From Methanobacterium sp. (GTDB lineage: Archaea; Methanobacteriota; Methanobacteria; Methanobacteriales; Methanobacteriaceae), in contig NZ_JBCFBO010000001.1 in the NCBI RefSeq assembly GCF_038562635.1, forward strand, positions 558,001 through 622,000: a DNA stretch of 64,000 bases. The letters are read 5' to 3'. Below, in pieces: positions 16,978 to 25,278 of the stretch; position 1 is the stretch's first letter, and each line of letters starts with the position of its first letter. The notes below the pieces were generated by a model. The model had not been told where the DNA came from. It saw nothing but the letters and a program-made list of their open reading frames with translations, and made no database searches. The position numbers and the translations under genes are program-made.

Positions 16978-19900
16978 ATGAATAATGATCTGACTTTTAT
17001 AACTAATGAACTAGGTAACAAATTAGTTGATAGATTCAATACCCTTATTAAAGACACACAATTTTTCGATTGTTTAGTTGGCTATTTTTACACAAGTGGA
17101 TTTCATTCTTTATACAGATCTTTAGAAAATACCGAAAAAATTAGAGTTTTAATTGGTATTTCCACTGATAAAAGAACATTTGACATTATTCAAGAATCTA
17201 AATCTCAAACATTTATTTTATCACATAAAGAGACTAAAGATAATTTTTCTGACAAGATAATTGAAGAAATGGAAAAATCTGAAGATTCTTTAAGAGTAGA
17301 AGAAGGAATTAAAAAGTTTATAGAATGGTTAAATTTGGGTAAATTAGAGATAAGGGTTTATCCTTCTGAAAAAATCCATTCAAAATTGTATATTATGGGT
17401 TTTAAAGAAGAAGATAGAGATTCTGGAAGAGTAATTACAGGATCAAGTAATTTTACTAAATCTGGATTAACAGATAATCTTGAATTTAATGTAGAATTAA
17501 AAAATAGTTCTGATTTTAATTATGCATTAAGTAAATTTAATGAATTATGGAAAAATTCTATAGAAGTTACCGAAGAATATGTTAATACTGTTAAGAAAAA
17601 GACATGGTTAAATGATTCAATAACTCCTTACGAACTGTATTTAAAATTTCTTTATGAATATCTAAAAGAAAAAATTAATATTGACCAAGAAGAACTAAAA
17701 AAAGCTCTTTTGCCTGAAAACTTTATGGATTTGCAATATCAAAAAGATGCTGTAAGAGATGCTAAGATGAAGCTTGAAGAGTACGGAGGCGTTTTTATAT
17801 CTGATGTTGTAGGATTAGGAAAAACATATATTTGCGCTTTACTTGCTCAGCAATTAGAAGGTAGATCTTTAGTTATAGCTCCTCCAATTTTAATTGACAG
17901 AGGTAATCCCGGTTCTTGGCGTAATGTTTTTGGAGATTTTGGAGTTAGAGGGCCAGAATTTGAATCCAGAGGTAAATTAGATAAGTTAATAGATGAAGGC
18001 ACTGATAAATACATGAATGTATTCATTGATGAATCTCATGACTTTAGAAATGAAGCTACACAAAGTTATGCGAAACTATCTCAAATATGCCAAGGTAAAA
18101 GAGTAATTCTAGTATCTGCAACTCCACTAAATAATACACCTATGGACATATTAAGCCAAATTAAGCTATTCCAGAGTGCCCATAAGTCCACATTACCTCA
18201 CCCAAAAGTAAGGGATTTGGAGAAATATTTTAGAAGACTTCAAAATAGACTAAAAGGACTAGATAGACAAAAAGATAGAGATGAATATTTGAGGATAGTT
18301 CAAGAAAATGCTAAAGAGATTCGTGAAGATGTTTTACAATATTTAATGGTTAGAAGAACACGATCTAGCATTACAAAATATTATGGAAAAGATCTAGAAA
18401 AACAAGGTCTTAAATTCCCTGAAGTTGAAGATCCAAAACCGATTTATTATCAATTTGATGAATATCTGGATGAAATATTCAATAGAACCTTAAAATTGAT
18501 CATTAAAGACTTTAAATATGCAAGATACACCCCTTTATTATATCTTAAAAAGAAAATAAGATCCCAAGAAGCCCCACAGAGAAATATGGGAAAATTCATG
18601 AAAATTCTTCTACTTAAAAGATTAGAAAGTAGCTTTTGTGCTTTTAAGCAAACTGTAAACCGATTCATTATTTCTTACACTCGATTCATAGAAGAATATA
18701 AGAAAGGAAACGTCTATGTCAGTAAATCCATAAACAAGATTTTTGAATTGCTTGAAAACGATGATATTGAATCTATACAAAAAAAATTTATTGATAAAGG
18801 AAATGCTTCAAAATATTCATCTTCTTCCTTTATTCCCGACTTTATTGAAGATCTTGAAAGCGATTTAAAAGTCCTAAAAGAAATAAATGATATGTGGAAC
18901 GATATAACAGAAGACCCCAAACTTGAAGAGTTCATTGGAATTTTAACGAATGATAGAAACCTTAAAAATAGAGTGATCGTTTTTACAGAATCAAAAGAGA
19001 CAGCATTCTATCTAGAAAAAGAGTTAAACCCTTTATTTGATAACAAGGTAATGGCGTTTTCTGGAGATTCTTCAGAGAATGTGAGACGGAAAATTATCAA
19101 AAATTTCGATGCTAATGAAAAAAATCAAGAAGATGATTGCAGAATTTTAATATCTACCGATGTTTTATCACAAGGAGTTAGTTTGCACCGTTCTAATGTA
19201 GTAATAAACTATGATATTCCATGGAATCCAACAAGAATGATGCAAAGAGTAGGACGTGTAGAAAGAGTTAATTCAAAATTTGATAAAATTTATACCTATA
19301 ATTTCTTCCCAGCAGGACAGATTGATAAAAATATAAGTTTGGAGGACGCAGCTAAATCTAAAATTACAGCTTTCATTGAAATGCTCGGAAACGATTCAAA
19401 ACTATTAACAGATGAAGAAATAAAATCCCATGACCTATTTACAAGATTAATATCTAAAGATGTCCTCATAGGAGACGCAGAAGAGGAAGATCTGGAACTG
19501 AAATATCTTACATTCTTAAGAGAAATACGGGATAACAACAGCGAACTTTTTGAAAAAATTAAAAGACTTCCTAAAAAAGCTAGAACATCAAGGAAATGTT
19601 TAATAAAGCAGAATTCTTTATTAACCTTTTTCCGTAAAGGAAAACTAAGAAAAATATTCATGACTCATGAAAATATAGCAAAAGAACTTGATTTCATTGA
19701 AGCAGCGCAAATTCTGGAAGTAGAAGAGAATATTGAAGCTGAAAAAATAGATGCCGAATTCTATAAGCATTTAGAATTAAACAAAAAAGGATTTGAATCT
19801 GTATTCATAATTGATGAATATAGTACTTACAGAGGTAAAAGTCATTCTAGAAAGCTAATTACAATAATAAATGCCGTCTTCAATGGTCCAAATCAATTTA

Positions 19901-20154
19901 CTGAGATTGAAGAAGAGTATCTTCAAGAAGTATTAGAATTGCTTGAAGAGGGAAAAATACCCCAAAAAATTATCAAAGAAATATTAAAAGAATTAAATGG
20001 AATAGAAGGGCAACTTGAACCTCTTAAAATTTTTAAAACGATTAAATCAGGAGTACCTTCAGAATTTTTCCAAGAAAAACCTATAACCACTTCCGCAGAT
20101 ATATTTGGACCAAAAGAGATTATATTATCAGAATATTTAATTAAAGGGGATTAA
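16978..20154 (+). CDS. PLD-nuclease plus superfamily 2 (SNF2/DEAD-like) helicase
   Basis: A 1058-residue protein joining an N-terminal phospholipase D-type nuclease domain to a helicase. The PLD motif is H134-x-K136 followed by GSSN at about 155. The helicase has Walker A GLGKT at 279-283, a DESH box at 351-354, motif III SATPLNNT, and motif VI QRVGRVERV from about 756, close to RapA/SNF2 enzymes. A single PLD motif implies dimerisation for cleavage. The next gene starts two bases after its stop, so it is the first gene of an operon with a DNA methyltransferase. That layout suggests the motor and nuclease of a restriction system. It resembles DISARM DrmD in the helicase part only. Confidence 0.85.
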   Translation: MNNDLTFITNELGNKLVDRFNTLIKDTQFFDCLVGYFYTSGFHSLYRSLENTEKIRVLIGISTDKRTFDIIQESKSQTFILSHKETKDNFSDKIIEEMEKSEDSLRVEEGIKKFIEWLNLGKLEIRVYPSEKIHSKLYIMGFKEEDRDSGRVITGSSNFTKSGLTDNLEFNVELKNSSDFNYALSKFNELWKNSIEVTEEYVNTVKKKTWLNDSITPYELYLKFLYEYLKEKINIDQEELKKALLPENFMDLQYQKDAVRDAKMKLEEYGGVFISDVVGLGKTYICALLAQQLEGRSLVIAPPILIDRGNPGSWRNVFGDFGVRGPEFESRGKLDKLIDEGTDKYMNVFIDESHDFRNEATQSYAKLSQICQGKRVILVSATPLNNTPMDILSQIKLFQSAHKSTLPHPKVRDLEKYFRRLQNRLKGLDRQKDRDEYLRIVQENAKEIREDVLQYLMVRRTRSSITKYYGKDLEKQGLKFPEVEDPKPIYYQFDEYLDEIFNRTLKLIIKDFKYARYTPLLYLKKKIRSQEAPQRNMGKFMKILLLKRLESSFCAFKQTVNRFIISYTRFIEEYKKGNVYVSKSINKIFELLENDDIESIQKKFIDKGNASKYSSSSFIPDFIEDLESDLKVLKEINDMWNDITEDPKLEEFIGILTNDRNLKNRVIVFTESKETAFYLEKELNPLFDNKVMAFSGDSSENVRRKIIKNFDANEKNQEDDCRILISTDVLSQGVSLHRSNVVINYDIPWNPTRMMQRVGRVERVNSKFDKIYTYNFFPAGQIDKNISLEDAAKSKITAFIEMLGNDSKLLTDEEIKSHDLFTRLISKDVLIGDAEEEDLELKYLTFLREIRDNNSELFEKIKRLPKKARTSRKCLIKQNSLLTFFRKGKLRKIFMTHENIAKELDFIEAAQILEVEENIEAEKIDAEFYKHLELNKKGFESVFIIDEYSTYRGKSHSRKLITIINAVFNGPNQFTEIEEEYLQEVLELLEEGKIPQKIIKEILKELNGIEGQLEPLKIFKTIKSGVPSEFFQEKPITTSADIFGPKEIILSEYLIKGD

Positions 20155-20156
20155 AA

Positions 20157-23100
20157 ATGGACCAACGAAATGCAACGATACTTTTAAATAACGTGTTTAA
20201 CCATAGTTTCGAATTCGAAAAGTTTGGAATTTTTATTAAAGAACTTTTTAATCATTTAAATATACGTCCAAGAAGTGTACCTATTTGGAAAGAATATGAA
20301 GATTATGTAGAATCAGTTCAATCCTTTGGAGTATATCGTGATGAAAATAAAAAGACTGTAGAAATATTCGCTATAAAACTTAAAAAAACAGGTTCCAGAG
20401 ACAGAGCAAGAACAATGCAAAGAAATTTGGTCGCCAAATATCTAAGAAATTTCAATAGAAATGCAGCTTTAGCTTCATTTTATGGTGATGATCCAGATGA
20501 TTGGCGGTTTTCTTTCATAAAAATGGAATATGAACTTTTTAAAGATGAAAATGGGAATTTAAAGGTAGAAGAAGATTTAACACCTGCAAAAAGATATTCT
20601 TTTTTAGTAGGTGAAAATGAACCTAATCACACTTGTAAAAGCCAATTTTTAAGTTTAATTAAAGAAGAAGATGCTGATCCATCTATAGAAAATATTGAAT
20701 CTGCATTTAGCGTAGAAACTGTTACAAAAGAATTTTTCAACGAATATAAAAACTTATATTTAGATTTAAAAGAATCTCTGGAAAAAGTAATCAAAAAAGA
20801 TCCGGCTGTTAAAGAAGAATTTGAAAAAAAACACATATCTACAGCAGATTTTGCAAAGAAATTAATGGGACAAATAGTATTTATCTATTTTTTACAAAAA
20901 AAAGGATGGTTGGGAGTTAAATTAGGAGAATCTTGGGGTACCGGATCAAAAAACTTTTTAAGCCATTTATTCGAGAAAAAAGAGTCCTATACTAACTTTT
21001 TCAATGATATACTAGAATATTTATTTTACGATGCATTAGCTACAGATCAATATGATGATTATCATGAAAAGTTTAAATGTAAACTTCCTTTTTTGAATGG
21101 AGGATTATTTGAACCCATAAATGGATATGATTGGAGAAATACTGATATTACATTAGATAATAAAATATTTAAGAAAATATTAAACACTTTTGATAGATTT
21201 AACTTTACTGTAAAGGAAGATGAACCTCTAGAAAAGGAAGTTGCTGTTGATCCTGAAATGCTTGGAAAAGTCTTCGAAAATTTACTTGATGTTACAGATA
21301 GAAAATCAAAAGGCGCATATTATACTCCAAGAGAGATTGTTCATTATATGTGCCAGCAAAGCTTAATTAACTACTTAAATACAAATTCAAATGTACCAAC
21401 TGAGGATATAAAAGAATTTATTCAATTAGGTGACTTTGCATTAGATTTAATTATTAGGGAAAAAATTAAGTTTAGCCAACCAAAAAAAGGTAAGAAATAT
21501 GGATTACCTACTTCAATAAAAGAAAATTATGAAGAAATAGATGAATTACTTCGAGAAATTAAAATTGTTGATCCTGCTGTTGGTTCTGGAGCATTTCCAG
21601 TAGGAATGATGAATGAAATTGTGAAAGCTAGATCCATTCTATCAATTTTTTTTGAAGATGAAAAAAAGAGTTATGACCTTAAAAGAGAAACTATCGAAAA
21701 CTCTTTATATGGCGTAGATATAGATTCTTCCGCTGTCGATATAACAAAATTAAGATTTTGGCTTTCTTTAATTGTTGATGAAGATGATGTTAATAATATC
21801 AAGGCTTTACCTAATTTAGATCATAAAATTATGTGTGGTAATAGTCTTCTTGAAGAGTTTGAGGGACTGAAACTTTTCGATGAAAAGCTCTTAGGAGAAA
21901 TTCCAAAAGACAATTCTGAAATAATTAAAAAATTGGAAAACAAAGAAAATGCATTATATAGTGAATTAGGCAGAATAGAGACAGGGATCCTTAAAGATAA
22001 TGGAAGAAAAGATGAAATAAAGAAAGAGCTAAAAAAGATAGAAAGAAAAAAGAGAAAATTATCATTGAAACCTAAAGAAATTGTTATACAACCCACATTA
22101 TTTGATGAACGAGTAACTAAATCCCAAATAAAATTAAAGAAACTTAAAGAGTTACAAAAACAATTTTTCAGTGAGCAAAATAAAAAAGAGAAAGAAAATA
22201 TTCGAAATAATATTGAAAAAATAGAATGGGATTTAATTGAAGAAACTCTTAAAGAAGAAGGAAACGAAAATGCAATCAATAAACTTCAAAAATATAAAAT
22301 AAATGAATCAAAACCATTTTTCTTGTGGAATTTGTATTTTGCTGAAGTTTTTCAGAGAGAAAATCCGGGATTTGATGTAGTGATTGCTAATCCTCCATAT
22401 ATTGGATTTCATGGATTTGAAGAAATTAAACCATATCTTAAAGAAAAATATATATCAGCTACAGGTAAATTTGATATTTATGTTCCTTTCATCGAAAAAG
22501 GTTTAGATCTTATTCGTAAAGAAGGAACATTAACTTTCATATGTCCTACCAATTTTACAAAAAGAAATTATGGAAAAAAGATTCGTAACTTCCTTAAAAA
22601 AGAAATTACTATATTAAATATTGTTGATTTTGAAGATTTTCAAATATTTGAAGGTGCTTTAAATTATACTGGAATATTTGTCTTTAAAAAGACTATTCCC
22701 CAAAATGATTCCTTATTCTGTTACAAAAAACGTTCTATTACACATAAAGGTTTTAATGTTATTCAAGACTCATTAGAAGAAAATGGATGGGTTTTCCATG
22801 ATCCTAACACACTTAAACTTATAGAAAAAATTAAGAATCAGAAATCGTCTCTTTTAGGAAAATTGACATTTAGTATCTCTGAAGGAATAGTAACCGGCAA
22901 AAATGATGTTTTTCTTTTGAACAATGAAGACGTTGAATATCTTGGATTAGAATCAGAATTACTAAAACCTTGTATTAGAGGTAGGCAAATTCGTAAATAC
23001 AATATTAATGAAGTTAATGAAACAATAATATATCCTTATGAGATAGTAAATGGAAAGACCGTACCTATACCTATAACTACAATAGAGAAAAAATATCCTA

Positions 23101-23684
23101 ATACTTTTGATTATTTAACCCAAAAACGAGATTATTTGAGTGGAAGAGGTTATTTTGAAAAATCAACAAAAAATTGGTATGAACTGTGGTGTCAAAGAAG
23201 TTATGATACTCAAGGTGTTTTAAAAATTCTTGTCCCGGAACTGGCAGAATCTAATCGATTTGCTTTAGCAGAAGAAAATCTATTTTATGGAGATACAGTT
23301 TGTGGTATCAAACTTAAAGATACAAATTATGAAAATATTTTATATACATTAGGTGTTTTAAATTCTAAGCTGATAGAATTCTTATATAAAAAAACTACTG
23401 TTCCTAAAGCAAATCAATTTTATATCTATAAAACTATGTTCTTGAAAAATATTCCAATACGTGAAATAGATCATTCCAATTCTAAAGAGGATGCTGCTTA
23501 TAAAAAGATAATATCATCAGTAGACAAACTAATAAATATTTACAAACACTCTCACTCAGAAAATAAAGAAATAGATAATAAAATTATTCAGGAAACTGAT
23601 AATCAAATTAATAACTTGATTTATCAATTATATAACTTAAATAATGATGAAATAGAAATTATTAATAATCATTTTAAAAGTTGA
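20157..23684 (+). CDS. Large N6-adenine DNA methyltransferase (Eco57I/PglX-like, type IIG-like)
   Basis: A 1175-residue protein. SAM motif I is DPAVGSGAF from residue 472, and the catalytic motif IV is NPPY at 745-748. Motif X-like YYTPREIVHYM precedes motif I. A charged coiled region (about 610-700, KELKKIERKKRK) is inserted between motif I and motif IV. The C-terminal ~400 residues, from FSISEGIVTGKNDVFLL, look like a TaqI-type target recognition domain. The N-terminal 350 residues contain no PD-(D/E)XK site I can point to with confidence. It overlaps functionally with the preceding PLD-helicase, starting two nt after it. The size fits type IIG enzymes or PglX, but no other BREX gene is present. 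Confidence 0.85.
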   Translation: MDQRNATILLNNVFNHSFEFEKFGIFIKELFNHLNIRPRSVPIWKEYEDYVESVQSFGVYRDENKKTVEIFAIKLKKTGSRDRARTMQRNLVAKYLRNFNRNAALASFYGDDPDDWRFSFIKMEYELFKDENGNLKVEEDLTPAKRYSFLVGENEPNHTCKSQFLSLIKEEDADPSIENIESAFSVETVTKEFFNEYKNLYLDLKESLEKVIKKDPAVKEEFEKKHISTADFAKKLMGQIVFIYFLQKKGWLGVKLGESWGTGSKNFLSHLFEKKESYTNFFNDILEYLFYDALATDQYDDYHEKFKCKLPFLNGGLFEPINGYDWRNTDITLDNKIFKKILNTFDRFNFTVKEDEPLEKEVAVDPEMLGKVFENLLDVTDRKSKGAYYTPREIVHYMCQQSLINYLNTNSNVPTEDIKEFIQLGDFALDLIIREKIKFSQPKKGKKYGLPTSIKENYEEIDELLREIKIVDPAVGSGAFPVGMMNEIVKARSILSIFFEDEKKSYDLKRETIENSLYGVDIDSSAVDITKLRFWLSLIVDEDDVNNIKALPNLDHKIMCGNSLLEEFEGLKLFDEKLLGEIPKDNSEIIKKLENKENALYSELGRIETGILKDNGRKDEIKKELKKIERKKRKLSLKPKEIVIQPTLFDERVTKSQIKLKKLKELQKQFFSEQNKKEKENIRNNIEKIEWDLIEETLKEEGNENAINKLQKYKINESKPFFLWNLYFAEVFQRENPGFDVVIANPPYIGFHGFEEIKPYLKEKYISATGKFDIYVPFIEKGLDLIRKEGTLTFICPTNFTKRNYGKKIRNFLKKEITILNIVDFEDFQIFEGALNYTGIFVFKKTIPQNDSLFCYKKRSITHKGFNVIQDSLEENGWVFHDPNTLKLIEKIKNQKSSLLGKLTFSISEGIVTGKNDVFLLNNEDVEYLGLESELLKPCIRGRQIRKYNINEVNETIIYPYEIVNGKTVPIPITTIEKKYPNTFDYLTQKRDYLSGRGYFEKSTKNWYELWCQRSYDTQGVLKILVPELAESNRFALAEENLFYGDTVCGIKLKDTNYENILYTLGVLNSKLIEFLYKKTTVPKANQFYIYKTMFLKNIPIREIDHSNSKEDAAYKKIISSVDKLINIYKHSHSENKEIDNKIIQETDNQINNLIYQLYNLNNDEIEIINNHFKS

Positions 23685-23694
23685 GGGGAATAAT

Positions 23695-24102
23695 ATGAAA
23701 ATTGCCGGAGTAACACATCCAATACCTACAGAATATGCAAATAAAATATACGAAGACAAGAAAACTGTTTTTATTGGTAAGTCATATTTAGGAAAAGTTT
23801 CTAAAGGAGATAAATTTGTAGTATATGAATCATATGGAGCTAAAGCGTATACTGGTTACGGTACTATCAAATTTATAGGTAAGGTAAAGACTAATCAAAT
23901 TTTAAAGAAATATAAAGATAAATTAATAATAAATGAAGAAGAATTTAAAAAATATTCCAAAAATAAGAATGAAATGACAATCATAGAGTTTGAAAATTTT
24001 AAAAGGTTTAAAGATCCAGTTGTACCAAAAAGATTTGTAACTATTGCTGGCAAATACATTTATGAAGACGAGTATAACGATATAATCAAAAAAGGAGGAT
24101 AA
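23695..24102 (+). CDS. DUF365-like small protein, probable PUA/ASCH-type fold
   Basis: A 135-residue protein starting KIAGVTHPIPTEYANKIYED, with KGDKFVVYESYGAKAYTGYG in the middle. Both segments resemble archaeal DUF365 proteins, a small beta-rich family I believe to be related to PUA/ASCH/EVE modules, some of which read modified bases in nucleic acids. It is the third gene of the operon, ten nt after the methyltransferase with SD GAGGGG. Context suggests a DNA-modification reader or accessory to the methyltransferase. This functional idea is inference, and the family call is from memory. Confidence 0.55.
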   Translation: MKIAGVTHPIPTEYANKIYEDKKTVFIGKSYLGKVSKGDKFVVYESYGAKAYTGYGTIKFIGKVKTNQILKKYKDKLIINEEEFKKYSKNKNEMTIIEFENFKRFKDPVVPKRFVTIAGKYIYEDEYNDIIKKGG

Positions 24103-24123
24103 TCAAACTCATTGGTGATTATT

Positions 24124-24648
24124 ATGCCTAAAATTAAAAAGTGTCTCAATGAATGGAATGCAACAATTGAAGCGTTAGGTCAAGGAAAACAAACAATTTT
24201 AATAAGGAAATATGGAACAAATCTCGATAAATTCCTTTTATATCCAACAGTCAGCTATGCTTTACAAAAGGATTATTTTAAAAGTTTCAAAGAAAAATAT
24301 CAGGGTTTCGTTAAAAATAATGCTTTACCTAAAAAGGAAGGGAAAAAGACAGAAGTTAAATACGTTGCATTCGTTGATAAAGTAATTAAAAGAAATTCTA
24401 AGAGAATAGGATCATTTAATAAATACCATATTTGGACAAATAATCACGTAAAATCATATTTAGGACGTAGTGAAGCTAACATATGGGTACTAAGAATTTA
24501 TAAATTAAATAAATCAATAATGTCAACGAGGACAATGGCAAAAATATATGCCAACTTAGAAGAAGAAGTATCTTTGGATAATATTCAACCTGTTATTAGT
24601 GATGAAGAATTCTCAAAGATTATTAAAGAAATAGAAAGTAAAAAATAA
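24124..24648 (+). CDS. DUF1802-like protein
   Basis: A 174-residue protein that opens with LNEWNATIEALGQGKQTILI followed by RKYG and then FLLYPTVSYALQKDYF. This pattern (EW..A.EAL..G.Q...LRK, then a FLL(Y/F)PT segment) is characteristic of DUF1802, a family without known function. The start is ATG 24124 with SD GGTGATT; a TTG four codons earlier is less likely. It is the last gene of the helicase/methyltransferase operon, 21 nt after the DUF365-like gene. The conserved charged residues could form a catalytic site, but nothing more can be said from sequence. Confidence 0.6.
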   Translation: MPKIKKCLNEWNATIEALGQGKQTILIRKYGTNLDKFLLYPTVSYALQKDYFKSFKEKYQGFVKNNALPKKEGKKTEVKYVAFVDKVIKRNSKRIGSFNKYHIWTNNHVKSYLGRSEANIWVLRIYKLNKSIMSTRTMAKIYANLEEEVSLDNIQPVISDEEFSKIIKEIESKK

Positions 24649-24731
24649 CATTTAATATACTAAATAACTTATGAATTGCCTTATTATCATATTTAATGGA
24701 AGTTTTATGTCATTAAGACGAATAAGAGTTT

Positions 24732-24962
24732 TTAAATGTTAACTATGTAATGAAATAATCCGGGATGATATTTTTCTTCTTTTATTTCTACATCTGAAAT
24801 TCCATATTTCGCAAGAGTTTCCTTTAATAATTCAATATTTTGGGACCTGATTTTACCATCCTCAATCCAAACAAGTTCTGTATCTTCTTCTGCTAATATT
24901 ATAAGTTCTTTACCCTCATCTACAATTTTTTCGCCTTTGAATCCTTTGTATGTTACTTCCAT
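24732..24962 (-). CDS. Small acidic hypothetical protein
   Basis: A 76-residue protein (pI acidic, no membrane segment, ends FHYIVNI). Alternating charge and short hydrophobic strands suggest a compact alpha-beta fold. It has a good ribosome-binding site (GAGGGT six bases before ATG). It lies convergent to the DUF1802-like gene and upstream of the Gabija block on the same strand, but 300 nt away, so it is probably independent. I do not recognise the family. Confidence 0.6.
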   Translation of the reverse strand: MEVTYKGFKGEKIVDEGKELIILAEEDTELVWIEDGKIRSQNIELLKETLAKYGISDVEIKEEKYHPGLFHYIVNI

Positions 24963-25103
24963 TTTTTACCCTCTTTAAACTTATTAATCTAAATCTGTAG
25001 TAACTTCTTTATAATATTTTATCTCTACCTATTCACTCATAAAACCATTACACTGTAAATGAATTAGTTAAAAGAACAATAGGTTTGTACGGAGGGGTTT
25101 TTT

Positions 25104-25235
25104 ATGGGTTTTAATGAGTTTAAATAGAATAGAAAAAGATTTTGTATGTCTAAAGATTGCAATGTTTAAACATGTTTAGATAATGAAAAGAATTATTTTG
25201 AAACGGTTGAAGAGGATTTTAAAGAAATACTTTGA
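25104..25235 (+). pseudogene. Remnant small ORF with strong SD and two in-frame stops
   Basis: A strong GGAGGGG lies six bases before ATG 25104. The frame reads MGFNEFK, stop, NRKRFCMSKDCNV, stop, then TCLDNEKNYFETVEEDFKEI and L before TGA. The uninterrupted protein-like character around the stops suggests a decayed small gene. The rest of 24963-25278 shows nothing recognisable. Confidence 0.35.
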
Positions 25236-25278
25236 TTAATTTCTGGGTAAGAGATGGGAAAAATTAAAAATTAAAAAA

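Noticed and set aside
21821..22279. 152-codon minus-strand frame inside the methyltransferase gene
   Set aside because: Ser/Phe-rich antisense of the Lys/Glu-rich coiled region; a shadow of the real gene.
16978..24648. BREX or full DISARM system
   Set aside because: The PglX-like methyltransferase and DrmD-like helicase are present, but PglZ, BrxC, DrmA, DrmB and DrmC are absent from the window.
24649..24731. Terminator between the DUF1802-like gene and the small acidic gene
   Set aside because: No stem of more than five pairs was found.
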